From positions 522,244 through 555,259 of the forward strand of contig WELB01000031.1 in assembly GCA_009602725.1 (NCBI GenBank): a DNA stretch of 33,016 nt, given 5' to 3'. Positions 1 through 10,900 of this stretch are shown here, one piece after another. The notes under the pieces are model-generated. The model worked only from the letters and a program-made list of their open reading frames with translations. It did no database searches and had not been told where the DNA came from. How positions within the stretch are numbered: position 1 is the first letter of the stretch; each line of letters begins with the position of its first letter. This DNA is from Spirogloea muscicola (taxonomy: Eukaryota; Streptophyta; Zygnematophyceae; Spirogloeales; Spirogloeaceae). A program made the translations under genes and the position numbers.

Positions 1-2510
1 TTGGGTCTGGTGTCCTGCTACCGTATGCGACTGTCTATGTCCCTGCAGCGCTCCCAAGCGCTTGCTTTGCACCGCCGCGCTGGTCGCGCCCTTGCAGCAG
101 CCTCTGGCTTGCGCAGCGGGGTTGCTCTTCCTCCCCTCAGCTCATCTGACTTCCTACTGCTGACACGGGGGTATTGAGGGCGCCCTGTCTGCCTAGCCTT
201 TGGCTCCGTCAGGAACACCTGTATGCATCTGGCTGGCATTTCACAGCCGATTCTTTCATATCAGCAGCCGCTTTCTTCTGCCTTCTAACGCTTTTATGGC
301 ACCTTCCAACCTTTCTTCAATCTTTTTCTGGGCTGGCCAACCACAGCCATCGCCCTCTACTGGAAGTGTCCTTCTTCGCCTGGTCATAATCACACTCCTT
401 GCACCGAAGCTTTGACTGTACGTTGAGCAAAACGATGAGTTGAGCAAACAAGCACGACCCTTCGCCTGCTCATGTCACTGCCATTCACGCTGCCTCCAAG
501 GCCGCTCGCCTGACACGTTAATCTGGACGCATTCGTCGACCTTCAAGGACCAACCCCCTCCGGCTGCAGTGTGAGTGTAGAGCAAGAAGCTCTGGCTCTG
601 CAGCAAGATAGATGCATTCCAGAGGGATGGCGGACAGTCTAGAGGGCGTCCTTCAAGGTTCTCGCACTTGGAGAAAGTGTGAGTCAATCTGACATATGTA
701 CCAATGTATGCCCCACCATTGGCAATAATGAAAGTGCAGCTTGCAAATATTTGTAAAGTGAAATCTACCTACTGTCCCAGTGTCCTAGCTAGTGCGGTCA
801 CAGCTACTAGACTGCACCCCACTACTAGTACAGGTTACGCACATCAGCTCCTTGACGTAGCACTCATCCTATTAACAAGTTGGTATATCGCACTTCCTCC
901 AACTAGTGATGACAAAGCCATCCTCAAGTACCACTCTATTGCCTCTTGCGATATAAGCCTCCTGTGCTGGCACTGCTGCCTAGATCAACAAGTGACTTTT
1001 AAGAGCTGGCAATCCACGGTCTTCCAAATTCTCATGACCTCATCAGAGGAGTTTCTGCACACAGACCAACTATGGGGTAGGTCCTGAAAGCCCTTCCTCA
1101 ACCTGGTAGCACAGTTCCTTAAGAGGCTCCCTTCTTCTAGCTGGCATTACAGTGTCAGTCCTTTCGATGTAAGTGCCCATTCATCTCTACTGAACAGCTG
1201 CTTCTTTTCCATGTCATGGCCGTGGCTTCTCCACAATCAGCAAATGGCCCATAATAACTCAGGGACACCTGTCCTCCCTGTCGGGCTGGTCAGTCAAAGC
1301 TGCACTTCTTCCTGGATGTATGGGTTCAGTGCACTGCCACTGGAGCTTGTTATGGTCTTACAGAGACAGTACTGGCGAATCGAATCCCAATCCCTTTCTG
1401 CAGATTTACCACAAGTTTGCTGTAGCAAGCTAGCACTCTGCTGTAACATGCCATGCTGTCTTGTCACGGCCCAACTATTGGCTACCCTGGGTCTGGGTCT
1501 GTAAAACGATCCTGGATATGAAACACATTCTTGCCAAGGCCAGTGACACATCCACCCTTGTGACGTCGAAGACAACAAGGAGTACATCGCAATTGCATGC
1601 TCGAACTTGGTCTGAGAAGGATGCTTGCGTTCCAGCTTGCAGGGCCAGTAGTCATTGGTAATGCTTGATTGCTGTGGCAGGCCATGGTGACACCTGAGCA
1701 CAGTAAACCACTGCGTCAAACATGTCATCACAGTCACCTCCACAGTTTAACCAAACCTCAAGCAAGCAGCAATGGGTCAGTGCCTAGCTTGGTACGAGTG
1801 TGGCAAATTGGACCTGAATATGATATAATCCAATGATTCAGGACTTCAGCGCGGGAGGAGGACGCCTAACAAAAAGGTCCCAAAATCACATAGTTGCCAA
1901 GGTCGAGGACTGCAAACAACGATAAGCAGAGCTATTGTGAGGTCTCTGTGCATGTGCAAGCTACGTCTGAAACCCTCAGAAGTGGAAATCTGCTTACAAA
2001 CAGTAATCTCTGGAATATCCATCCGCTTCTAGCTCTCTAAGTACAGGAAGGTCCAGAATTGACACCTCGACGAGGTAGCGCCTATCTCCAGGGGTAAGAG
2101 CCCAGACAGTCAGTAGAGATGATGAGCTCTGTGCTGCTTCTTGCTGCCAAGTAAATTCTTGCTGCCAAGTGGAAATCGCAGAAGCCCATCAAATTGCTGC
2201 GTAGGCTTGTGGACAAGAACTTCAGAATACTTCCGTCTGCAAGCTGTCTAATAATTTGCAGAACAGTGACCATTGTGATCATAGAAAGTGAAGGAGGTCA
2301 CAGATGAAACTCACCATGAAGCTAAAAACGAGTGGACATCATGCACCAACTTCGATGCACTTCGGGTACATGACAAGCTCCAGGAGCTTATTGTGTGATT
2401 GTTAAGATAGCACCGCATGTAGGAATGGAGGAGCATTTATCGGCGAGCATCTGGGGCATCAGTGTGCCTGATTAAGCTCTCCTGCAAGTGGAGGTGAATG
2501 ACACCTGACT
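1..2510. other. Intergenic stretch, no gene recognised
   Basis: I see no conserved protein here on either strand. Open frames of 60-150 codons exist (for example around 704-1087 plus and 1294-1743 minus), but their translations are of random composition, rich in Cys, Trp and His, without a domain and without matching splice neighbours. The right end holds the 3' flank of the LRR gene, whose stop is at 2511-2513. Bases 1-440 contain pieces of the dispersed repeat described elsewhere. A short tandem duplication (CTTGCTGCCAAGT, twice) lies near 2140-2170. Confidence 0.6.
215..440 (-). repeat. Copies of dispersed hairpin repeat (reverse orientation)
   Basis: Two copies of the repeat core lie here in reverse orientation. 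One is GCTGGCATTTCACAGCC near 229-245; the other is GGGCTGGCCAACCACAGCC near 331-349. The second is followed by a CATCGCC stretch like the one flanking copies at 7401 and 17963. Around 80-115, GCTGGTCGCGC and AGCCTCTGGCT match the reverse complement of 17090-17150, so the copy probably extends to the left window edge. The function is unknown. Confidence 0.55.
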
Positions 2511-5500
2511 TCATGGGCCAGCACGAAGATCCTCTCCAACTTCAAGTGGTGCACACTGGCAAGTCATTGCCTCTTGAATGGCCAGCAGCTGTGCTCGGGT
2601 ATACTGTAGTCGTTCATCTGCAGTGACAAGCTTGAATTTCTTCACCACAAGGGGACCAGCATTGATCCCCTCTTTGAACTGCTTCTCAGACAACCTTGCA
2701 CAGAAAAAACAGCGAAACGTGTCTTCTCTAGGAATTTCAAATCCAATATATTTCTCACAAATACCACACACTAGCCTGCTTGGGTGGGGCGATTACCACG
2801 TGGAGGAAGTACAGAAATCTGCAACTTGATCGCTGCAGCTTGCTGGACATCCGGCCTGCCTCTGCCCAGCCTCCGCTTGCCGCCTCTCTTCTTCCGCCTC
2901 TTCCGCTCCTCCCGGCCCTCTTCACCAAGGCACGTGAGCACTTCAAGAGATGGACTAGCCATCTTGTCTTCCCATTCCTCCTCACTGCTTGCTTGTTCTG
3001 CGACTCTTTCCTCCCCCATCTTGAACACCTCTCCTCCCCCAAAGTGGACAGCTGCTAGAGGTAAGGCTCTCTGTAGCGAAGCCAAGCCATGAGCAGTTAA
3101 GAGCCAGCAATCCTCGAGAAAGATCTCCCGCAGTGAAGGTGCCATGAAGAGAGCTCGCAAACCCATATCTGTTATCATTGCTCCTTCCACAGCAAGCAGG
3201 TTAAGTCTTGGTAATGCTGCACGGTCACGATGGGCCAGACAAGACAACACAGAGAAGTAAACTTTCAAGTCGACATTGCAATCAGGCAAATGCAGCAAGT
3301 AGCATAAGTGCTGTGCATTCTGTGTGTGATAACTCTGTTTCACAATCTGCATTGAGCTGTATGAGTGTCACACATATTCCTTGTTGTCTAGATACAATGT
3401 ACTCCAAGGTGATGAGCAGAGGCAAAAGTAAAAGCACAGAGTGATCTCTAGTCAATCTATCAATTGTAGTAGTCATTGCCAGCATCTATTCCTCGAGATC
3501 TTTCTTGATATGAGATGTTACATTCACTCTATATGACCCTTATTGCACTACAAATTTACCTGCGAGGTGGGGGAGGCAACAGTCAGTGAGGTACTCCCCG
3601 TTTAGCAGCAAAACTTTGAGACTGGAGACGTGTGACAGGTAGAGGCAGCCAGTATCTGTGACATGAGTCGCCCTCAAGTCCAGTTGGACAAGCATTGGCA
3701 GGGCCGCAAGTGAGTTGATTGTGGGTGTGAAGGTCCTAGGCTCCAGCAAACTTGCATCTATGATATACCCTTGATGTACAAGTTATAATCAGAACAACAT
3801 ATATTACTGTGTCAGCAGAACGCAGAAAGCACACACAGCCGAGGTCAGAAGAAATCTAACAGAAACCTCTCAATGGAGTCTATCGCGCCCAACACTAGGC
3901 AGGACACTGGCAGATCTGAGATGCAAACATATCACTTTATGCAAATGCATAGTCCTTGCAACATGATTCTTGCAACATAGTAAGTCGGAAAACGTTGCTC
4001 GGTACGTGGAAGCCTATGCTGTTCTCCTTGGTTGAGTGACACAGTAGCAGTGATGTTGATTAAATCAAGAGCATATACCAAAGGATGCATATGCCAAAGG
4101 ATGCTAGCATACCCTTCACTGCAGTGCCTCTCATGTCCACGTTGGTAAGAGATGGCATCATCTCCAGGACCATAAATGCTTTGTCGTCAACAGCTGATTC
4201 CCTGAGTAGTAGTGTCTCTAACACTGGAGCATGACCAGAGAGCAGGCTCAGGTCGTCTGATGTCACACTTGTCTCGCTCAGATTGAGCCACTTCAACTTC
4301 GCTGCCACCTGGCATTGAGATAGAATGTCAATGGTCTACAACTTGGTCAGGGCTGTGATGGCCATCTCTTTCATGTCATCATGGCTGTTCTTAAGAGAAG
4401 GTTGTGCTCCTCCAAGCCCTATATGAAAGAGTAAACCAGACTTCTACATGCCATGTATCTTCCTGGCCTGGAAAAGGTGCGCAAAGCTTCCAATTTCTCA
4501 ACTGCATAAGACTATGAGGCTTGCTTTACATCTTCAAGGCAATCGAAGGCTCACACATGTACCTGCGCAAGTGGAGAGATGAAGAATGAGGCGATGTTCC
4601 CTGAAAGATCTATACTTGTCAAATTTCTTGTGAGTTGTAACCAGGAGAAGTCCTGAAGTTGACAATCTCCAAGGCCAAGAACCTGTAAGCTGGAATGTTG
4701 TCGATGTTCCATACTAGGGCACTTCTCAACTCGTTCTGCACTGGATCCTGCAGTGATATCAAACCGAATGCATGTTTAATTGGTGCAGCCTGCACACAAC
4801 TGGCACATCCAATTTGCAGCACTACAGGAGTAGCAGACATATTGAGGAGTCACTCAGAAACAAGACTGACGCTGGACATGACATCATGACCAATCAAACA
4901 AAGAGAGCGGTGCCTGGCAAAACTACAGTAAGAGCTGTGCACTTCTAACTATGACTCATTGTCCAGCGTTGGGGTTAGGGCAGAATTGCGAGACGGGTAG
5001 TGCTCCTTCTTCTTCTTCTAGAGCCGGACATGCATGTGATACATCAGGTGATGACCTGTTCGTCATAAGCAGCGCAAAAAAATAGCTAGCAGCCAAATCT
5101 CAACACGCAAGCTTCTGTTACCTTTCTCTGATTTATTACAACTCAAACTCGTAGTTTATCAATACTACATTTGACAGCAATCAAGAAATAGCTTGCATAC
5201 CTCCATATCTGTCCAGGTGCATAAACAGATTGTGAAGCTTGCAACCAGCGAGCTGTAGAGTGGTCAGAGATGGTAGCACTGGGAAGCAGGTAATGCTTGA
5301 CAGTGCAAGGTTGAGCAATTCAAGCTTTGGCAGCCTCACGAATGAAGGAAGGGAGGAGTCTGAGATATCACTACCCCAAAGGGTGAGTGATGTAAGGTGC
5401 TTGAGTCCCTGCATAGGAATAATTACTCGCTATGAGCAAGGCAGGAAGATGCATACATACATCCAAGGAGCTACAAACAATTGGGTTAGCATGGGGTGGC

Positions 5501-6934
5501 TTGTGTTCAACATTTAGTAGAGCTACTTAATATTGACCACAAACAACTTAGCCTAGCCTTTGTACGAAGTGAATGTATGCTCGTTACTCCAGGAGTAAAA
5601 GCAGCACACTGAGGCAGATGCTGATAAAGCATCTGAACAATATAGCCACCCTTGCACTGATGTTTCTTGGACCTCTGCTTCATGATGCGTCACATATACT
5701 GGCCACCAGTCCACCCAACAGCTTCATATGTAAGAAGTAACTTATGAACCCTGTCTGCAGGCTGCTTTCTCCCTGTCCCCCTTGTGACTTCCTTGGACCT
5801 ACTCGTCCATCAAAGTAGCACTTCACCTCAAATGAAGCAATGGTGTTGTCGGAGACTGGCAGCCCTCCCAGATCGAGGTGGCTGAGCCTGGTCAGGCTAG
5901 CCAGTGATGGCAGTGCGGCATCCTTCACACTGGTCTCTGCTAGGCTGAGCCAGTTGAGCCTTGGCAGGTTCAGAATGTGGTCAAGTGCTTTGCTCCCCAC
6001 CTTGGCACATCGGGCGACTGTCAGCTTCTCTAGCAGGGGCAGTCCTGAGGCAGAGGAGGGGGAGGACAAAGGACACGTCAATAGCAGATGCAAGCCCGAG
6101 AAACAGCAGACACAGGCAGTTGGGTTCTGATACACACAAAGCAGCGAAATGCACACAGACAGAGCCAGCCTCTGTACACAGCCTGGGACAAGGAAACCCC
6201 TCTGCAACGGCAGCTGACCACAGTACCAGTCAGGTGCCAAAGGGATGCGCTCGTGACACCCTTGCAGCCGTCGAGGCTCAGGGATTTCATGTATGAATAG
6301 CCTCCAAGGTAGGCAAGCCAGGTGGTGTCCACGCCTGGGTGGCCGGCCAGGCACACATCGTCCACCACCCGCTGAAAGTGCCTGGTCAAACGAGCTACTG
6401 GGCGTCAGACTGGTAGCTCAATCGAGAGGGTATGAAAGTCTATGACCAGAGGCAAAAGTGGACTTGCTACTAGAGTAGCAGATACATGTTGAGACTGACG
6501 CAGCATGGCAACCTGGAGAGGCTAGCTAAGGCTGCTAATGAAGAGAGTCTGTGTAATTTAAGCAAACTATTGTCCACGAGCCAAGGGGTAATCATACTCC
6601 AGGAGAGGCGCGGTGATGCGGCGATTCTTGAGGAGGGCATGGAAGAGGTCCACGGCCAGCTCCGAAGGCAGCCGCTCGATGGAACGTCTCTTCCTCCTGC
6701 AGAAAGGAATCACTCCCCCTTGGCTCAGCTATGTAAGAAGCGAAGCCAACAAGAACCTTGTCTGGCGGTGATGCGGAATTCGATGAATCTGCATTGCTGT
6801 AAGGCGAGCGAGCATCGGTCGGCTCGATTGCTAGCAGGGGCTGGCCAGGACGGAGGCCCAGCCGACCTCCAGACGTCGCTGCTGCTGGAGACGGCGATGC
6901 AGAGGGCCACCAGCGACTGGTCCCTGGACGACAT
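2511..6934 (-). CDS. Leucine-rich repeat protein, plant AT4G23840-like, 11 exons
   Basis: I read eleven exons on the minus strand: 6934-6867, 6696-6598, 6381-6227, 6044-5827, 5408-5201, 4821-4715, 4682-4563, 4308-4113, 3757-3560, 3261-2797 and 2770-2511. Together they make 2094 nt, 697 residues plus stop, with every phase matching. The N-terminus (LVALCIAV..WRRKRRSIERLP) and the AYLGG segment match the plant LRR protein family of Arabidopsis AT4G23840. Irregular LRRs follow through about residue 530 (for example LSHLDLGGLPVSD, LTSLTLWGSDISD, LKWLNLSETSVTSDD). Exon 10 adds an acidic patch and a basic KR-rich stretch that could be a nuclear signal. The last exon has CGIC and CFFC (CX2C-X15-CX2C, possible zinc site, residues 613-635) and the conserved-looking tail DERLQYTRAQLLAIQ. 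Partners and biochemical role are unknown. Junctions 5-7 are least certain. The ATG at 6934 is the first in frame with the conserved LVALCIA block. Confidence 0.82.
4683..4714 (-). other. Candidate 32-nt intron in the LRR gene
   Basis: Exon 6 (4821-4715) and exon 7 (4682-4563, encoding VLGLGDCQLQDFSW and LTSIDLSG) are in different frames although almost adjacent. Removing 32 nt with a GTATGG donor and a TTACAG acceptor restores the frame and an LRR-like join. A 59-nt alternative (4741-4683, GTGCAG donor) also restores phase but gives a shorter LRR region. A sequencing indel is the third possibility. Confidence 0.45.
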
Positions 6935-7353
6935 GAGGACCGTGGGCAGCGTGGTCTCTTGGTGCGCAGCTGTCAGAGGAGCCAGCGCCGGCGTGCTGGA
7001 GGAGGGCGGCCCGCCGTGACAAACTCGGCCACTGCTGCAGCGCCGCCTCGGAGGCCTCCGTCAGCTGAGCGGCGGCGGCGCAGGGGCGCGGGAGGCCCGC
7101 CGCGAGCCGCGGCGGGGCGGCGGCGGCGGGCAGACTTCCAGTTGTCGGAAGTGGCAGCGGTCGTCAACTGTGATGCCGAAGAGTGTGATCAGTTGACGTC
7201 TGAGTACGAAGGCAAGAAAACGACGTCTACAGCTGTGAAGCACCTGCTGCCGCTAGCCGACCCGCTCGGCGACCACGGCTCACGCTTTTCACGGCGACGT
7301 CTTTCCGCCTGCTAGCTATTCAGACTTGCATCGATTGACTAGGCCCCGCAGTC

Positions 7354-7428
7354 GCTGCTTAGCTCGTAGTTTGGCCCCTTCGAACCTTGTCAATTCTTTT
7401 CGGGCTGGCTTCTCACAGCCCTTGCCCC
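7354..7428. repeat. 75-bp direct repeat, first copy
   Basis: This 75-bp segment (starting GCTGCTTAGCTCGTAG, ending CAGCCCTTGCCCC) is repeated base for base at 7593-7667. It contains the reverse-orientation core of the dispersed repeat, GGGCTGGCTTCTCACAGCCC, which can pair GGGCTG with CAGCCC. Confidence 0.95.
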
Positions 7429-7592
7429 CTTTGGGAGAGCCACTTCTTCTTACTGAGAGTCCGCTTGCTGCTGTCTCAGTACCTCAGCACTCCGGCTCCT
7501 TCAGACAGACCTCGTCCATTCCATTGGGCTCGTAAGTACTGAGTAGGTCCATCCTCCCCCGTTCTGCCATAGCCTCTTCAGGCCCCTTAGTA

Positions 7593-7667
7593 GCTGCTTA
7601 GCTCGTAGTTTGGCCCCTTCGAACCTTGTCAATTCTTTTCGGGCTGGCTTCTCACAGCCCTTGCCCC
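7593..7667. repeat. 75-bp direct repeat, second copy, abutting N at 7668
   Basis: This copy is identical to 7354-7428 over all 75 bases and stops exactly where the single N begins. The sequence after the N (the PEPC leader) is unrelated to what follows the first copy. This is the pattern expected where a contig end inside a repeat has been joined to another contig. Confidence 0.93.
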
Positions 7668-7668
7668 N
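7668..7668. other. Ambiguous base / likely assembly join
   Basis: A single N lies between the end of the duplicated 75-bp repeat and the GC-rich leader of the PEPC gene. The real gap size is unknown. Confidence 0.85.
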
Positions 7669-7916
7669 CGGATGCGGAGCTTCTCCGAGTAGGCGACTCT
7701 AGCGACTGGCCGCCAGGTGGGCTCTGTCGGCGCCCTCTTGGCACGGTCCGAGACGTCGCGCACGACACCTAGTCGCCGCTGCCGCCGCCGCTGCCGCCGT
7801 CGCCGGCCGCTGGCCTGGTCCCGCTGCCTTGCGGCCTCCCTTGGACTGGCCGCCTCCGCTTCCCTGCCGCCGCCTCCTCGTGCCGCGAGCGGCAGCGCTC
7901 CGTCGCGGCGAGCGCG

Positions 7917-10900
7917 ATGACGGACACGACGGACGACATCGCGGAGGAGATCTCCTTCCAGTCGTTCGACGATGACTGCCGGCTCCTCGGCTCGCTGCTG
8001 GACGAGTGCCTCAAGCTGGAGGTCGGGGAGGAGTTCATTGCCAAGGTGGACCGCGTCCGCCTGCTGGCCCAGGTGCGCGCCGCCGCCGGGGAGCCTCTCC
8101 GCCCGAGTGCCCGGACTCAGACGTCTCCGAGGCCTCAAGCCTATGTCCGCTTCTCTCACGCCTTCTTACACCTCAGGTTTAGCAGCTGAGATCCAGCGAC
8201 AGAGAACTCTGACAAATGCGCAGACTTTCCCTGTGTGTGCCTTCAGAGCGCCTGCAACATGCGCACGACGGGCGTGGAGGAGGCAGCCGAGTGGCTGTCG
8301 AGGCAGCTGGAGAAGGAGCTGGGCAACATGACGCTGCAGGAGGCGGTGCCCCTCGCCCGGGCCTTCAGCCACTATCTGAACCTCATGGGCATTGCCGAGA
8401 CGCACCACAAGTGAGCCTTGTTTTCTGGAGCAGCTCTGGGCCATAGCTGCTGTGATCCCGACTGTGACCACGCAAAGCGGTCAATGTAGCTCGACAGCAG
8501 AAGGTTTGCAGTGTGCTGCAGACATCCTGGATTCTTCTTCTTGTCCACACGCCTCCACACTTCTCCACAGATCATACAGGACCCACTTAAGACCATTGTG
8601 TGTGGAGAAAAATGCATTGCCTTTCGCAAGTCACTGCGGCTACATTCTGGTCGATGGGCAAAGCAGGTCCAACCACCTTAGTCTATCAGCTCTCTGACAA
8701 AGCTGGCATGGGAGCAGGATGAGGAGGGCGCGCATGTCAGCTCAGCTGGACAAGTCGTGCGACGTTGTCGTCCAGCGTTTGATTCAATCCGGCTACTCAC
8801 CAGACGAGGTTTTTGAGGCCATCTGCAACCAGGTCAGCAACGTCCGATGTGTTTCCAAGTATTCTACGAAGCCAAACATCCTCCCTCTCCGACCTCCCAA
8901 GCCCTGCACCAGCCCTTCTTAAGCCTTGCCTTGTGAGTCGTCCTTGCAGTTTTCGTTCTTTACCCATTGGCAAGTTATCAGCATGCAATATGTTTGGGAC
9001 CATATTTGAAGTTATCGGTTATGCAATTGTGGCCTGCTGCACTCACTCAGAGTGCTGGACTGCAGTCTCACTCATTTTCACATATTTTCAGGATGTGGAG
9101 ATTGTGCTGACAGCCCACCCAACACAGATCAACAGGCGCACACTGCAGTACAAGCACCTCCGCATTGCTGTGAGTGCAAACCCTGGAGAATTCTCAGCTC
9201 AGCAGTTGCCGAATGCTCATGTCTGATGCCACTTGTTCTCCTCCTGCATCTCAGATTCTCTGAACCAAGGAAACCGATCTATGCTCTATTGCAGCATCTG
9301 CTGGAGAAGAACGATAGGACTGATCTCACACATGAAGACAGGGAGATGCTCATTGAAGACCTGGTAAAATCCTGAAGTACAGCCACTAATGCCAAGAATA
9401 ATTGCTTGTCTTCATCAGAAGTTCCTGCACTGCCAAGCAAGCTTGCCCTTGCTAGTGTAACAGCGGCAACCTTTCCATCTCCACCTGGCTCACAGTCATC
9501 TTTCAGCACACACAATCTACACAGGGTCAGAGCTGCTGAGGAGGTGTGTGTTCCCTTTTGATGTTGGAAGTAATACTGGCAGGTTAGGGAGATTACATCT
9601 TTGTGGCAAACTGATGAGCTTCGCCGCCGCAAACCTACCCCTGTAGACGAGGCTCGAGGAGGTAAATCTCAAGTACCTGCTACCGGGCACCAAGTAGTGC
9701 CAGCACTCTCGCAAGTGTGCTGTGACTAGGTATCAAATGCATTCCGTGTCTTACTGGATAGTCCATGCACAGGACTATTCTTGCCAGCTCAGCTGAGAAC
9801 AAATAACGATAAGCATGTAGGCAACATCAGAGGAGGCCTGATGGTGAGGTTTTGGCTAATTGACTCAGCCATAGCCATATTCCTAAAACGGCAGAGCTCA
9901 CTTTGATGCATGCATTTGCCATCCCTAGTGTAGGGCTTCACATTGTCGAGCAGTCGCTCTGGAGAGCTGTGCCCCACTATCTGCGGAGGGTTAGCACCAC
10001 CCTAAAGAAGGTACACTTTTTGCCCTCATGTACAGCAGCATAGCATTGGTGGTATGGGGGTTGGCACTTCAGGAGGAAGATGCCAGCATCATGACAAGGA
10101 GATCTCTATATGATCGTGCTCCTGTATGCATTGAGGCAATGGAGGTGGGAAGATGCCCTGGCGTGAGCTGCATGTCCTCTTCTTGTGCTGATAAGTGTTT
10201 GTTGATGTTCAGCACACTGGTAGATCGCTTCCTTTGACATGCACTCCCCTTCGCTTTGGCTCCTGGATGGGTGGGGATCGTGATGGAAATCCTAACGTCA
10301 CAGCCAAGGTATGTCCCAGTAGGTAATTATCACCAGTAATATCCCTTATTGACAACAAGGATCTCATGGCCTGGAAATACCGATTGCAATTTACTTTTTG
10401 TTGACAGCCTGTGATACTCTGCAGGTCACCAAGGATGTGTGCTACCTTGCCAAGTGGATTGCTGCGGATCTCTACCTGAGAGAGGTTGACAGCTTGAGAT
10501 TCGAGCTCAGCATGAGCAAGTGCAGTGATGAGATGACACGCGTGGCCAACGACGTCTTGGCAAGGGGTCAGTGACAAAGTTGTGCAATTTGAAGTAGATA
10601 TCTAGATGATCTGGTTTCCTTGGCAGAAATGTGCATGATGACACCCTGGCCAAGGTGCTTCGAGTGTTCAGGTCCTGGCCCTTGTATAGGTTGGCTTTGA
10701 GCTTATAACCTCTTACATATGGCAATGCCGATATACCTTGGAATCTTGCAACGCCGCAGAGCACCAAGAAGAGGAGTTTTTTCATGGAAGCTGGTTTGCT
10801 CATAAGGACCGGAATCGTGAACGGGAGTTGAGTGAGAGTGCAGGTCATGCCGTTGGGCTTCCCTCACACCTCCCACAAGGGGCAGACATGCCAGCAATAT

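Larger units (their letters stand above)
6935..7916. promoter_or_regulatory. Divergent intergenic region between LRR and PEPC genes
   Basis: The LRR start codon (minus, 6934) and the PEPC start codon (plus, 7917) face away from each other across about 980 bases, so both promoters should lie here. The parts next to each gene are GC-rich: CGG/GGC runs near 7060-7130 and CCG runs near 7773-7805. I see no clear TATA box. The middle contains two copies of a dispersed repeat and an N at 7668, so the true spacing may differ from that shown. Confidence 0.5.

Noticed and set aside
1294-1743. 149-codon minus-strand open frame
   Set aside because: Composition is unlike the genuine exons in this window, no motif is recognisable, and there is no flanking exon that would extend it.
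4313-4440. LRR-like reading frame (MKEMAITALTKL, stop, TIDILSQCQ) just before LRR exon 8
   Set aside because: It contains an in-frame TAG and any splice that removes the stop breaks phase with exon 8. Joining exon 7 directly to exon 8 gives correct phase and normal LRR spacing, so I treat this as intron.
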